A DNA stretch of 64,000 nucleotides, from NCBI GenBank assembly GCA_003669585.1, contig QWOQ01000006.1:186001-250000 (forward strand). The letters run 5' to 3'. Every line of letters starts with the position of its first letter. The first letter of the stretch is position 1. The translations under genes and the position numbers were made by a program. The DNA comes from Planctomycetota bacterium (GTDB lineage Bacteria > Planctomycetota > Planctomycetia > Pirellulales > UBA1268). Shown one piece after another: positions 19,280 through 28,236 of this stretch. Below the pieces are notes generated by a model, which had not been told where the DNA came from, did not search any database, and saw nothing but the letters and a program-made list of their open reading frames with translations.

Positions 19280-19375
19280 GGCATCATCCCGTCAACAAGA
19301 AGATAAAATCCAAATTATATTTTCTAGACTTTCTTCAAATGCTCGACCTGCGATAACGTTAAAAAGGAATCAAAC

Positions 19376-20215
19376 TCATGTCTTCGCGAGAGCGTCGTTG
19401 GCGACTTGAACGCACTGGCGAATATCATCGAGTGGATTGTTTGGATTTTCCTCATATTCCAGCGAGAGCGCGCCATTGATCGGAAAATTCACCTGTTTGA
19501 GCGCAGCAAACACACCAAGCACATCGAGATGACCTCGACCGAGGATCACACCCTGAGTTTTATCCTGCATTTCCTTAAAATCTTTGAGATGAATGCCGTA
19601 GAGACGGCCTTGAAGCAGCCGAATCACCTCCGGGGCACGTTCACCAGATCGAATGAAGTGACCAAGATCGGCGCAAGCACCGATTCTTTGGTCATGTTTT
19701 TCCACCGCGTGCAGTACATCAATCGCTTTGTTGTAGCGATGGTTCGGCCCATGATTGTGGATCGCCACTCGAATATCGAATTCCTTTACAAGTTCTTCGA
19801 GACTTGAAAAAGAATCGGGGTCGGGGTCGGCAGTGATCGTGGGAATACCGGCGGCCTTTGCAAACTCGAAAAGTTTTCTGTTGGCTTCACCATTTTTAGA
19901 AAAGTGATTGACTCCGTGGGCTGTCATCGTAAGCCCGAGGTCTGAAACTTTTTTCCGCATTGCAGCGATGGCACTTGCATCTGAATCCGTTGGAAACATG
20001 CCCCCGTAAAATTCAATGTATTTGAAACCAAGATCCTTGGCATGCTGCAGTGCTTCGTCAACTTTGTATCCACGAAGCGAATACATCTGAATACCGAGAT
20101 TCAAGGTATTGGCTTTTGATGCCAGAGCGACGCCCGTCCACTGAGACACTGAGACTGTTCCGGTCACTCCTGCGGCAACACAAAAACTTCGACGAGACAG
20201 ATGAAGAGACATCAT
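19376..20215 (-). CDS. Exported sugar phosphate isomerase/epimerase-like TIM-barrel protein
   Basis: I place the start at the ATG at 20215 (MMSLHLSRRSFCVAAGVTGT), a Tat-type leader with an RRSF motif. The longer frame to 20302 adds an unlike N-terminus. The 279-residue product is an AP-endonuclease family 2/xylose-isomerase-like TIM barrel: LGIQMYSLRGYKVDEALQHA, FKYIEFYGGMFPTD, IRVAIHNHGPNHRY, GACADLGHFIRSGE and RLYGIHLKDF, ending with LSLEYEENPNNP. The His, Asp and Glu residues in these motifs are the expected metal ligands. Exported members are frequent in planctomycetes and likely act on sugars. It lies about 100 bases upstream of the DUF1501 gene on the same strand. Confidence 0.92.
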   Translation of the reverse strand: MMSLHLSRRSFCVAAGVTGTVSVSQWTGVALASKANTLNLGIQMYSLRGYKVDEALQHAKDLGFKYIEFYGGMFPTDSDASAIAAMRKKVSDLGLTMTAHGVNHFSKNGEANRKLFEFAKAAGIPTITADPDPDSFSSLEELVKEFDIRVAIHNHGPNHRYNKAIDVLHAVEKHDQRIGACADLGHFIRSGERAPEVIRLLQGRLYGIHLKDFKEMQDKTQGVILGRGHLDVLGVFAALKQVNFPINGALSLEYEENPNNPLDDIRQCVQVANDALAKT

Positions 20216-20407
20216 GTGAGTCCTGGGATGAAAAATGTCGTGACAGGCAAGACGCTTCAAAAACATTGTTGAAAGTCTACCCGCAGGCATCGGTTGACGC
20301 ACGTAGTGAATTCAAGCCGTGGACTGGGGGTTGGAAGTCCTGCACAATGTCGAATTCTGAAGTCGATCTGAAGGATCAAGCAAAACTATGCAAAGGGAAT
20401 CGAAAGA

Positions 20408-21337
20408 ATGTCAAAAAGTCGTGCCACAATGATCGAGCGTGTCTTGCACGCAACAACGTTTTTGTTTGTAACGGTCGGATGCTCAACAGTTTGTTTCTCC
20501 GAAGAGGTGCGAGAGATCATGCTTTGGCCGATGGGAATGCCTGGGCCCGTGGTCCCTGAGACACTGCCAGAAAAAGTAGAACAAGGAACAGACGGCATTG
20601 CTCGTAGGTACGATGTTTCGAAACCGCGACTTCTTGTGTATCGACCGAAAGATACTAGCGACAAATCTCTTCAACACAGTGGTGGTAGGGCCGCTGTGAT
20701 CGTGGTGCCAGGTGGTGGATTTGGACTTTTGGCAGATGGGCATGAAGGTGAAGACGCTTGTCAATGGTTGTCGGAACTCGGAGTCGTCGGTTTTCAATTA
20801 GTTCATCGTACGCCGACTTCAAAACATCCGGAGCCGAGCGAGGGACCTGTACTCGATGCGCAAAAGGCAGTAAGTGTCGTTCGTTCTCGCAGCAAAGAAC
20901 TCGGGGTCGATCCATCAAAGATAGGAGTCCTTGGATTTTCTGCTGGCGGACAAGTGGCACTCATTGCCGCAACGAATGAGCAACGGTTCAAGGAACACAC
21001 GGCAGCGTCACACAAACCCGATTTTCTCATGCTGCTCTATCCGTGGAAGATTTTTGATCCCGAGACCGGAGCACTGCGAAGCGATGTGCATCTAGACGCC
21101 GGTTTACCGCCAACGTTTATCGCACAGATGAGCGATGACACCGCTTCTCTACCGCAGGGATCTGCGATGCTCTATCTGGAACTGGTGAAACGAAAACTCC
21201 CATCGGAGATTCATATCTATGAGCGGGGTGGACACGGATTTGGAATGCAAACGCGGTTCGGTGCTACGGGGCCAAGCGACTGGCCAAAGCGTGCAGCCGA
21301 CTGGCTCGCACTTCGTGAACTTGTGACGGTGCCTTGA
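20408..21337 (+). CDS. Exported alpha/beta-hydrolase (esterase/lipase-like)
   Basis: This 309-residue protein has an N-terminal hydrophobic export signal ending near VGCSTVCFSEE, then an alpha/beta-hydrolase fold. The oxyanion-hole segment is VIVVPGGGFGLLADGHEGED. The nucleophile elbow GFSAGG puts the serine at 178. The acid is probably Asp243 or Asp244 (QMSDDTA), and the histidine is His276 in GGHGFG. This matches the acetyl-xylan-esterase/BD-FAE-like group that removes acyl groups from plant or algal polysaccharides. The gene is transcribed divergently from the isomerase/DUF1501 pair. An internal ATG at 20429 (MIERVLHATTFLFV) is an alternative start that would shorten the n-region. Confidence 0.9.
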   Translation: MSKSRATMIERVLHATTFLFVTVGCSTVCFSEEVREIMLWPMGMPGPVVPETLPEKVEQGTDGIARRYDVSKPRLLVYRPKDTSDKSLQHSGGRAAVIVVPGGGFGLLADGHEGEDACQWLSELGVVGFQLVHRTPTSKHPEPSEGPVLDAQKAVSVVRSRSKELGVDPSKIGVLGFSAGGQVALIAATNEQRFKEHTAASHKPDFLMLLYPWKIFDPETGALRSDVHLDAGLPPTFIAQMSDDTASLPQGSAMLYLELVKRKLPSEIHIYERGGHGFGMQTRFGATGPSDWPKRAADWLALRELVTVP

Positions 21338-21392
21338 ATCAGTCCGTTGCAGGATTCAGAACACTCGTCTGGATCTGTCACGCACACTGAGT

Positions 21393-21833
21393 TCACGACT
21401 TGATTGAATCGGGCAACTTTCCAATAAAACTAGCTGTCATTGCAGCAAATACTTTGGAAACGCACTCCCATTCGCGATCTTCAGCCTGACAGAAAAGCAG
21501 AAATGTGGCTGCAGGCGTTTCAAGCGTTCGCACGATCGCGGTGTTTGTCAGGTCGAGGCAATAGAAATTGAGATCGAACCCCGTCAAGCGATGAGAGTTG
21601 ATAGTTTCTTCCGCAGGTTCGCTATCAAGATCTTGGTATTCCTCTCGCATCTGACTCAGCACTGCTTCACAAAGTTTTGAAGCAGGATGTCCTGTTGCGT
21701 GGGCGCTCACTGACCAAAAACCACCATCTGGAGAGTAAATCGTAACGGTGGCCTTTCGATTTTCTATGTCGCTTGAATCAATCGTCCAGTTTTCTGGATA
21801 GTCGAATTGGATTCCAAGCCGGTCGTATCGCAT
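21393..21833 (-). CDS. Small PsbP/DcrB-like protein of unknown function
   Basis: The frame runs to 21932, but the ATG at 21833 (MRYDRLGIQFDYPENWTIDS) has GAGG five bases upstream on the minus strand and starts directly with the domain, so I use it (146 residues). The order of YDRLGIQFDYPENW, VTIYSPDGGFWSVSAHATG and LTGFDLNFYCLDLTNTAIVR resembles the PsbP/DcrB/DUF1795 alpha-beta fold, which occurs in small proteins of mixed function. No signal peptide is visible with this start. It is convergent with the esterase gene and divergent from flhA. Confidence 0.75.
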   Translation of the reverse strand: MRYDRLGIQFDYPENWTIDSSDIENRKATVTIYSPDGGFWSVSAHATGHPASKLCEAVLSQMREEYQDLDSEPAEETINSHRLTGFDLNFYCLDLTNTAIVRTLETPAATFLLFCQAEDREWECVSKVFAAMTASFIGKLPDSIKS

Positions 21834-22108
21834 CGGCACCTCAAGAAGCAGGAAAGGGGAAATATTTACGATGGATGCAAGGATGAAAAATGGGGGAAAG
21901 GTTGTTACGAGATTGTAACAAACAGAGATCATTTTTCTCGTTGAACGGCATGCGATCCACGAGAAAAGCGACTCGCACCCGATTGAGAGCGGTCTAGACC
22001 GACTACGTTGCTGCCGCTATTGTCCCCGCCCCAACTCAGTACGTGATCGCTGCAGAGAGTTCATGCACGCTCATACGGAGACACAAGGTTCACAGGCGCT
22101 TTCCTACT

Positions 22109-24214
22109 ATGTCGCAGTCTATCGGAACGCAGACGGCTGGCGGCCGCGCACTTCCGGCTCACGCTTTAGACTACGTGGTTCCTGCAGCCATTCTATTGGC
22201 TGTAATGGTGATGCTTGCGCCAGTACCAGCAGGGATTGTGGATGTTCTGTTGGCAGCCAATCTTACCGTTTCTGTTCTTGCGCTTTTGGGGGCGTTGGCG
22301 GCAAAAACACCACTGGAAATGAGTGTTTTTCCGACTTTCCTACTCGGCTCAACGCTTATGCGATTGGTTCTCAACATTGCCACAACACGACTCATTCTCA
22401 CCCGCGCGACAACCGACGGGGCAGGAGCGGCCGGGCAAGTTGTCGAAGCATTTGGTGAGTTTGTGGCGGCCAATAATTTAGTTGTTGGAGCAGTCATTTT
22501 TGCAATCATCGCAATCATTCAGTTTGTTGTCATCACCGCCGGTGCCACTCGCACAAGTGAAGTTGCTGCACGATTTGCTCTCGACGGTCTACCTGGAAGG
22601 CAGATGGCGATTGACACCGAGGTGCAGGCTGGGTCACTTTCGCGAGAACAGGCGCGAGTCATGAGACAGGAACTGCAGAGCCACGCAGACTTTTTCTCAA
22701 GCATGGATGGTGCCAGTCGATTTATTCGCGGCGAAGCGGTGGCCAGTGTGATTATTACGATGGTCAATCTATTCGCTGGGCTCGCAATCGGAGTGATTCA
22801 AGATGGAATGCCTGTCTCTCTCGCGATAGAAGTTTATTCACGACTCACCATTGGTGATGGACTCGTCAGCGCAGTGCCAGCTCTGTTTGTGTCGGTCGCC
22901 ACAGGACTGCTTATTTCACGATCGAGTCAGGCCGTAGATCTTTCTCGCGAATTGGGTCGGCAATTCGCATCGAGCCCAAGAGTGCTCATGATTGCCGCTT
23001 GTTTTCTCTCGACGTTAGCTTTTACGAACCTTCCTCCAGTGCCACTGTTGTCAATTTCAGCGTTGCTCGTTGGGTTGGCATTTATCAGCGCGAGAGGAAA
23101 GACTCGACACAGTGAGGTGACTGTTCAGGGACAGAGTAAATCTCAAAAAAGTGGTGGAATTTCGGAGGTCGTTGAAACAATCACCGGTGACGATCGAGTG
23201 CTGGTCGAACTTGGTCGACAACTCGTCTCTCTCATTGCCGGAAAACAGGCTCCACTGCTCGATCGCACAGCACGGCTTCGCCATGAGCTGGCAAGTGATT
23301 TGGGACTGATGCTTCCTAAAATCCGATTTTGCGATGATTTTTCACTGCCTGACAATGCATTTCGAGTGAGCATTTTGGGAGAATCGCTTGTAGAAAAAGA
23401 AATTCCGAAAAATCGATTACTCGCCGTGCCTGTCACAGATGCAGTGCTGAACCTCGATGGAATTGATTCGACCAACCCGCTCAATGGCCGTCGGACAATA
23501 TGGATTGATGCCGGATTATCAAACACCGTATCAACCGCAGATGTTTCATTGCTCGATGCTGCGGGAGTCATTACTCTTGAGATCGAAGCGGTTGCTCGCT
23601 TACGTGCGGATGAACTGCTCACGCATGACGACACGGCCCGACTCATTGAGTCCCTGAAGGTATCGCAGCCCGCGCTCGTCGAAGAATTCGTGCCGAATGT
23701 GCTGAAAATCTCACACATTCATAGGGTCCTACAAAGTCTTCTTCGTGAAGGAGTGCCAATTCGTCCGCTTTCCACGCTGCTAGAGTTGATGGCAGATCAT
23801 GCCGAACTCGCGGGAAACGTAACGCAGATGACAGAGCAGGTGCGATTGGGGATAGCGAAAACAATCTGTCGACGCGCTCGCAATAAGTTCGGCAAGCTTG
23901 TGGTCGTCGAGATGGCAGAGGCCTTGCATCAACGACTTCGGATCAAAATCGAAGAGACTGTTCAAGGGAATGCAATTCGGTCCTCGCGCGAGTGGGCTCG
24001 AGTTGCTGCAGAGGTGCGTCGCGCCACTCGGCCAACGATTGAGCGGGGCGGAGTACCGGTGTTGGTTGTGCCGTCGAACGTGAGAGCGGCAACTCGACAA
24101 GTGATGGCCGTACATTATCCCCTAGCAACGGTTCTTTCAGAAGAAGAAATTGCAGGAGAAAAAGGTGTAGAGGTGTTTGCAACGGTGTCAGTGGAACTGG
24201 CGGCTGCGGCATGA
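22109..24214 (+). CDS. flhA: Flagellar biosynthesis protein FlhA
   Basis: FlhA is the inner-membrane export gate of the flagellar type III secretion apparatus. From the ATG at 22109 (MSQSIGTQTAGGRALPAHAL) the protein has 701 residues, the usual FlhA size. It has N-terminal transmembrane helices (LDYVVPAAILLAVMVMLAPV and following), then the FHIPEP-region motifs GLPGRQMAIDTEVQAGSLSR, QSHADFFSSMDGASRFIRGE and GDGLVSAVPALFVSVATGLL. A large cytoplasmic domain runs from about 330. The frame extends upstream to 22043 but without FlhA-like sequence. flhB and fliPQR are not in the window. Confidence 0.96.
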   Translation: MSQSIGTQTAGGRALPAHALDYVVPAAILLAVMVMLAPVPAGIVDVLLAANLTVSVLALLGALAAKTPLEMSVFPTFLLGSTLMRLVLNIATTRLILTRATTDGAGAAGQVVEAFGEFVAANNLVVGAVIFAIIAIIQFVVITAGATRTSEVAARFALDGLPGRQMAIDTEVQAGSLSREQARVMRQELQSHADFFSSMDGASRFIRGEAVASVIITMVNLFAGLAIGVIQDGMPVSLAIEVYSRLTIGDGLVSAVPALFVSVATGLLISRSSQAVDLSRELGRQFASSPRVLMIAACFLSTLAFTNLPPVPLLSISALLVGLAFISARGKTRHSEVTVQGQSKSQKSGGISEVVETITGDDRVLVELGRQLVSLIAGKQAPLLDRTARLRHELASDLGLMLPKIRFCDDFSLPDNAFRVSILGESLVEKEIPKNRLLAVPVTDAVLNLDGIDSTNPLNGRRTIWIDAGLSNTVSTADVSLLDAAGVITLEIEAVARLRADELLTHDDTARLIESLKVSQPALVEEFVPNVLKISHIHRVLQSLLREGVPIRPLSTLLELMADHAELAGNVTQMTEQVRLGIAKTICRRARNKFGKLVVVEMAEALHQRLRIKIEETVQGNAIRSSREWARVAAEVRRATRPTIERGGVPVLVVPSNVRAATRQVMAVHYPLATVLSEEEIAGEKGVEVFATVSVELAAAA

Positions 24215-24459
24215 CAACACAAGGAGCCTGCATGTACAGACAATGTGAAAATAGGGTAACAATGCGGACGAATTAAAATTTATTCAAGAATTGATCAATC
24301 AATAGACGAAAAGGATCGGATAGTTCAAGAGAAGGTGCTCGCGCGATTGGTTGTCGGCAGAGCCGGCAGATGAGTTTGGCACGTTTCGATTTGGCCCTCA
24401 CGCATGCTCGGATGTCGTGAGAGTGGCGCCCGAAAAGCAGCAATTTCATGGAGGAATGC

Positions 24460-25242
24460 ATGGCGATACAATTATCACCTGAAGAAATTCAGGGTATTTG
24501 GAAGAAGTTCAAGCTGGATCAATCCAACGAAGATCTGCGAAACCAGCTCATGGAAAATTATATGCCGCTTGTGAAATACAACGGCGAACGCATCTGGTCG
24601 CGACTCCCTGAGGGAGTCGAGCTCGATGACCTCGTGTCGGCTGGAACGTTTGGTTTGATGGATGCCATTGATGCTTTTGATATGACCAGAGGTGTTAAGT
24701 TCGAGACCTACTGCGTCCCTAGAATCCGTGGAGCAATGCTCGATGAACTGCGCACGATGGATTGGGTTCCACGCTTGGTGCGGAGTAAGGCCAGCAAGCT
24801 GAATGAGGCATTAAAAACGCTTGTAGCAAGACTTGGTCGACCGCCAAACGATGATGAAGTCGCCGAATACATGCAGTTGACTCGTGAGGAATTTGAAAAA
24901 CTCCAGGTTGATGCCAATGCAGTAGGACTCGTGAGCCTCAACAAGAAGTGGTACGAAACGGACAGCTACAAAGATGTTCGTGAAATCGATATTCTCGAAG
25001 ATAATAAGGGAGACGATCCCACGCATCGTATTCAGAAGAATGATTTAATGCGATTGATTACCAAAGGACTGAATCGCAACGAACGATTGATCATCATTCT
25101 CTACTATTACGAAGAGTTAACAATGAAAGAGATTGGTGCCACACTCGATCTATCGGAAAGCCGTGTGAGCCAGATGCACAGTGCGATTGTCGAGCGATTA
25201 CAGGGTCAGCTTCAACCAAGAAGGCACGAATTCGCTCTCTGA
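24460..25242 (+). CDS. fliA: RNA polymerase sigma factor FliA/WhiG family (sigma-28)
   Basis: I place the start at the ATG at 24460, seven bases after a strong GGAGG. The ATG at 24448 overlaps that ribosome site. The 260-residue protein has sigma region 2 (LMENYMPLVKYNGERIWSRL, then VELDDLVSAGTFGLMDAIDA), the FliA-specific MLDELRTMDWVPRLVR segment, region 3, and region 4 with EIGATLDLSESRVSQMHSAI as the helix-turn-helix. Sigma-28 directs late flagellar and chemotaxis genes. It follows flhA and precedes flgM, its antagonist, which supports the assignment. Confidence 0.95.
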   Translation: MAIQLSPEEIQGIWKKFKLDQSNEDLRNQLMENYMPLVKYNGERIWSRLPEGVELDDLVSAGTFGLMDAIDAFDMTRGVKFETYCVPRIRGAMLDELRTMDWVPRLVRSKASKLNEALKTLVARLGRPPNDDEVAEYMQLTREEFEKLQVDANAVGLVSLNKKWYETDSYKDVREIDILEDNKGDDPTHRIQKNDLMRLITKGLNRNERLIIILYYYEELTMKEIGATLDLSESRVSQMHSAIVERLQGQLQPRRHEFAL

Positions 25243-25705
25243 TGGCCGCAGGAGTCATCTTGCTCAAGTGAACCGAAAGAACGTAGATTTTGAACTGTAG
25301 GAAAGTCACTCAGTCGGCTCAAAACTAGGAAAAAATAAAAAAATATTTTGTCTCAAGATTAAACGACAAGGTTGACGATCAAAAGGATGAGAGTCGGTTT
25401 GTCTTTCAGACAAACAATGCTCTGAGAGAATGACGGCGAAAGTTATTTCAAGAGTTTTCGAGAACACAAGAGCCCATTGAACCATTCCGGCGAGTGTCGC
25501 GTAGACACGGATGCGACGGATGGTGGAGGGGGGATCAAAGGTTCTCAAGAACAAATGATTCAATCGCCGCCGGTGAAGTGATTGTGTAATCACTCGCCAC
25601 GAAAGGAAGCGAACGTCGCGGAAAGAAGAAGAGTCGAACTCCCGGGTCTGTTCCTTATCAAATCCGAAGACAACTCGAACACTAACCGCAAGGAGGCTCG
25701 TTACC
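25243..25705. promoter_or_regulatory. Leader between fliA and flgM with two perfect inverted repeats
   Basis: No gene was found in these 463 bases. Two perfect palindromic hairpins stand out. One at 25397-25415 has arms GTTTGTCT and AGACAAAC around TTC. Another at 25577-25594 has arms AGTGATT and AATCACT around GTGT. The first lacks a T-tract on either strand, so neither hairpin looks like a simple terminator. They may be operators or mRNA structures in a long flgM leader. I could not find a convincing sigma-28 promoter (TAAA and GCCGATAA boxes). Confidence 0.4.
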
Positions 25706-25993
25706 ATGCAAATCTGGGGTGTCACATCGACGCATGCTTCGCATGCTCTATCTGGTTTAAAGGGCGTTGAAGCCTCTTCGGCGACTCAGGCGTCGGCTCA
25801 GCAACCTGTAACGGATGTTCGCGACGAGGTGTCGCTGTCCGTTGACGCAGTGAAGGCAGCCGAGACAACGGGTGTCTCCGACATTCGTTTTGATCGAGTA
25901 GCATCGATCCGCGCGGCAATTGCTGACGGTTCTTACGAAACGCCAGAGAAGTTTGAGATCGCTCTTGAGCGTCTGCTTGATCGACTTGGATAA
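25706..25993 (+). CDS. flgM: Anti-sigma-28 factor FlgM
   Basis: This is a 95-residue protein with AAGGAGG about nine bases before its ATG. FlgM binds and silences FliA until the hook-basal body is finished, when it is secreted. The N-terminal half is Ala/Ser/Thr-rich and likely disordered. The C-terminal half (IRFDRVASIRAAIADGSYET, then PEKFEIALERLLDRLG) matches the conserved FlgM sigma-binding helices. The length is typical (about 90-100). It sits one intergenic region after fliA, as expected. Confidence 0.9.
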   Translation: MQIWGVTSTHASHALSGLKGVEASSATQASAQQPVTDVRDEVSLSVDAVKAAETTGVSDIRFDRVASIRAAIADGSYETPEKFEIALERLLDRLG

Positions 25994-26093
25994 GATAGCA
26001 GCAGAGGCTTTTCAGGTCGTCCGAAGCCCCCTCATGAGATATTGAGGGAAGGGGTTTGCGACGAAATACTGGCGAGCCGATCATAAAAACAGG

Positions 26094-26132
26094 CACAACC
26101 CGTTCCGAGTGTGGAGCGGGTTGTGTTCTTTT
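26094..26132 (+). terminator. Rho-independent terminator after flgM
   Basis: Arms CACAACCCG (26094-26102) and CGGGTTGTG (26117-26125) pair perfectly, and the stem extends inward with TTCC/GGAG-type pairing. TTCTTTT follows directly. It lies about 100 bases past the flgM stop. A second hairpin just before it (CCCTCA and TGAGGG, near 26027-26050) has no T-tract. Confidence 0.85.
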
Positions 26133-26280
26133 GGCAGGGAATGATGATCTGCGAAAAAGTGCTCTTCTCAAGTTTTCCAGAGATATTGTTCAAAACAGGT
26201 TACATTAGAGTTCCTGACATCGGTGTGGCCATTTGTTCTTAGGCCACCTGAGCCTTGTACTCGTGCGGATACTGTTTGGA

Positions 26281-26787
26281 ATGACATCTGAATCTGAGTT
26301 CTCGCTGCCAAGCATTCGAGTGGCCATGACGCCACTGGAGCGATTTGACGAATTTCTACAGGCACGAGGCAAACGAATCACGCGTCAGCGACGGCTGATC
26401 ATTCAATGTGTTTATGCCAGGCATGATCATTTTGACGCAGAGCAGCTGCTGCTGGAATTACGAGCCCACGTAGGTAGCATTCAAGCGTCACGTCCTACGG
26501 TCTATCGAACACTCAACGAAATGGTGGACGCTGGATTGCTTAAGAAAATGGTGCTCGACGGACGCGCTGTCTACGAGCATGATTATGGATATCCACAGCA
26601 CGATCACCTTTACTGTTCCTCGTGTGGAAAATTAATTGAGTTTTCCAGCAACGAGGTGGGGCGTATTCGGGATGCTGTTGCAAGAGAGCATCAATTCCGT
26701 GCGACTGGCCATCGACTCATCGTCACTGGGACCTGTTCGGTTTGCATGAGTCGACGTGTACAGTCACGTCATCAAGACAGAGTGTAG
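26281..26787 (+). CDS. Fur-family metal-dependent transcriptional regulator
   Basis: From the ATG at 26281 the protein has 168 residues. An alternative start at 26326 (MTPLERFDEFL) would give 153. Both are within the Fur size range. The winged-helix DNA-binding domain contains RITRQRRLIIQCVYARHDHF and QASRPTVYRTLNEMVDAGLL, the Fur recognition region. The C-terminal dimerisation domain has the metal motif HDHLYCSSCGKLIEF and a second CxxC (TCSVCMS), so a structural zinc site is likely intact. It could be Fur, Zur or PerR, and the sequence alone does not settle this. The gene ends six bases from the convergent purB stop. Confidence 0.93.
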   Translation: MTSESEFSLPSIRVAMTPLERFDEFLQARGKRITRQRRLIIQCVYARHDHFDAEQLLLELRAHVGSIQASRPTVYRTLNEMVDAGLLKKMVLDGRAVYEHDYGYPQHDHLYCSSCGKLIEFSSNEVGRIRDAVAREHQFRATGHRLIVTGTCSVCMSRRVQSRHQDRV

Positions 26788-26793
26788 GTGCAA

Positions 26794-28236
26794 TTAAACT
26801 CGCAGCGATGCATCCTTCGGTCGAACGGTGTGCAGTGCAAGCGTTTCTGCCACAGGGCCGCTAATGAAATCTTCCACCTGCTGAGGGGCTCTTCCAGCAA
26901 GGCCGCTGGTTTCCATCGCCGAATCCAATGAAATCGATGCAAACAGAGGATCAGACTTCAGTCGCTGGAGCAAATCATTTGGCCGTCCCTTTCGAATTTC
27001 TGCAGTCGCCGCATGACTGTGATGGCGAAGAGCTTCGTGCAACGATTGGCGATCACCCCCTGCCGTGGTGCCTGCCATCAGAATCCGTTCACTGGCAAGA
27101 AAAGGAAGATCATTCCGAAGATTTTTTTCAATAATGGCATCCTGAACAACCAGCCCACGGGCAATGTTGGTATAGATCACCAGCACCGCATCGGTTGCGA
27201 GGAACGCTTGAGGCAGCACCAGGCGACGAGCAGCCGAATCATCAAGCGTTCGTTCAAACCACTGAACGGCCGCAGTTTGGGACGCTGTTGAAGCAAGGCC
27301 CATCACAAATCTTGACAGGCTGCAGATGCGTTCAGCACGCATGGGATTGCGTTTGTAGGGCATTGCGGAACTACCAACCTGTTCGTCTTCGAAAGGTTCT
27401 TCCAGTTCACCACGAGAGGCCGCAATTCGCAGATCATTTCCTGCTTTGTGTGCCGATTCGCAAAGCCCCGCCAGTGCAGCAACCACCTGCGAATCAACTT
27501 TCCGAGAATAGGTTTGGCCAGTGACCATGTAGGACTCAGCAAACCCAATTTTTCGCGCCACAATCTGGTCGAGTTTGCGTACTTTTTCATGATCACCCGC
27601 GAAGAGTTCTAGAAAGCTGGCCTGTGTTCCCGTAGTGCCTTTAGCGCCTCTGGCCCGAAGTAGATTTTTTCGACGACTGATTTCGTCAAGATCCATGAGT
27701 AGATCATGAATCCAAAGACAGATTCGTTTTCCAATAGTCGTGGGCTGAGCGCTTTGAAGATGGGTTAATCCTAGGCAGACAACATTTCGGGTGTTCATTG
27801 CCTGTGCAGCGAGTGATTCGATAAGGGCGACAAGTCGTTGCTCAATGAGTTCGAGCGAATCACGCATCAACACAAGATCGGTATTGTCCGTGACGAAAGC
27901 ACTGGTAGCACCCAGATGTAAAATTGGGCGTGCAAGCGGACACTGATCTGCCCACGTGTGAAGATGAGCAAAAACATCATGGCGCATCTTTTTTTCGTAT
28001 TCAGCGGCCTTCGAAAAATTGATAGGTTCAATATGACTGCGAAGTTCAGACAGTTGTTCTGGCGTGATCGAGAGTCCAAGTTCGGATTCAGCCTCTGCCA
28101 GCGCAAGCCACATTTCTCGCCAGAGTCGGTAGCGACGACGATCTCCCCAAAGAGAAGCCATTTCTCCGGATGCATACCGGGTTACAAGAGGATTCTCCCA
28201 AACGGCTTGACCTTCATCACAATGCGAGTCGCTCAC
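26794..28236 (-). CDS. purB: Adenylosuccinate lyase
   Basis: This 480-residue enzyme acts in purine biosynthesis, releasing fumarate from SAICAR and from adenylosuccinate. The fumarase/aspartase superfamily signature SSAMPYKRNPMRAERICSLS is present, with THLQSAQPTTIGKRICLWIH and HLGATSAFVTDNTDL earlier in the chain. The start ATG at 28236 overlaps the holA stop by 4 bases, so holA and purB are one transcription unit with holA first. Function is certain at family level. Confidence 0.96.
   Translation of the reverse strand: MSDSHCDEGQAVWENPLVTRYASGEMASLWGDRRRYRLWREMWLALAEAESELGLSITPEQLSELRSHIEPINFSKAAEYEKKMRHDVFAHLHTWADQCPLARPILHLGATSAFVTDNTDLVLMRDSLELIEQRLVALIESLAAQAMNTRNVVCLGLTHLQSAQPTTIGKRICLWIHDLLMDLDEISRRKNLLRARGAKGTTGTQASFLELFAGDHEKVRKLDQIVARKIGFAESYMVTGQTYSRKVDSQVVAALAGLCESAHKAGNDLRIAASRGELEEPFEDEQVGSSAMPYKRNPMRAERICSLSRFVMGLASTASQTAAVQWFERTLDDSAARRLVLPQAFLATDAVLVIYTNIARGLVVQDAIIEKNLRNDLPFLASERILMAGTTAGGDRQSLHEALRHHSHAATAEIRKGRPNDLLQRLKSDPLFASISLDSAMETSGLAGRAPQQVEDFISGPVAETLALHTVRPKDASLRV

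Noticed and set aside
24376-24392. TTGGCAC-like -24 element before fliA
   Set aside because: The -12 position 12 bases away does not read GC, so it is not a sigma-54 promoter.
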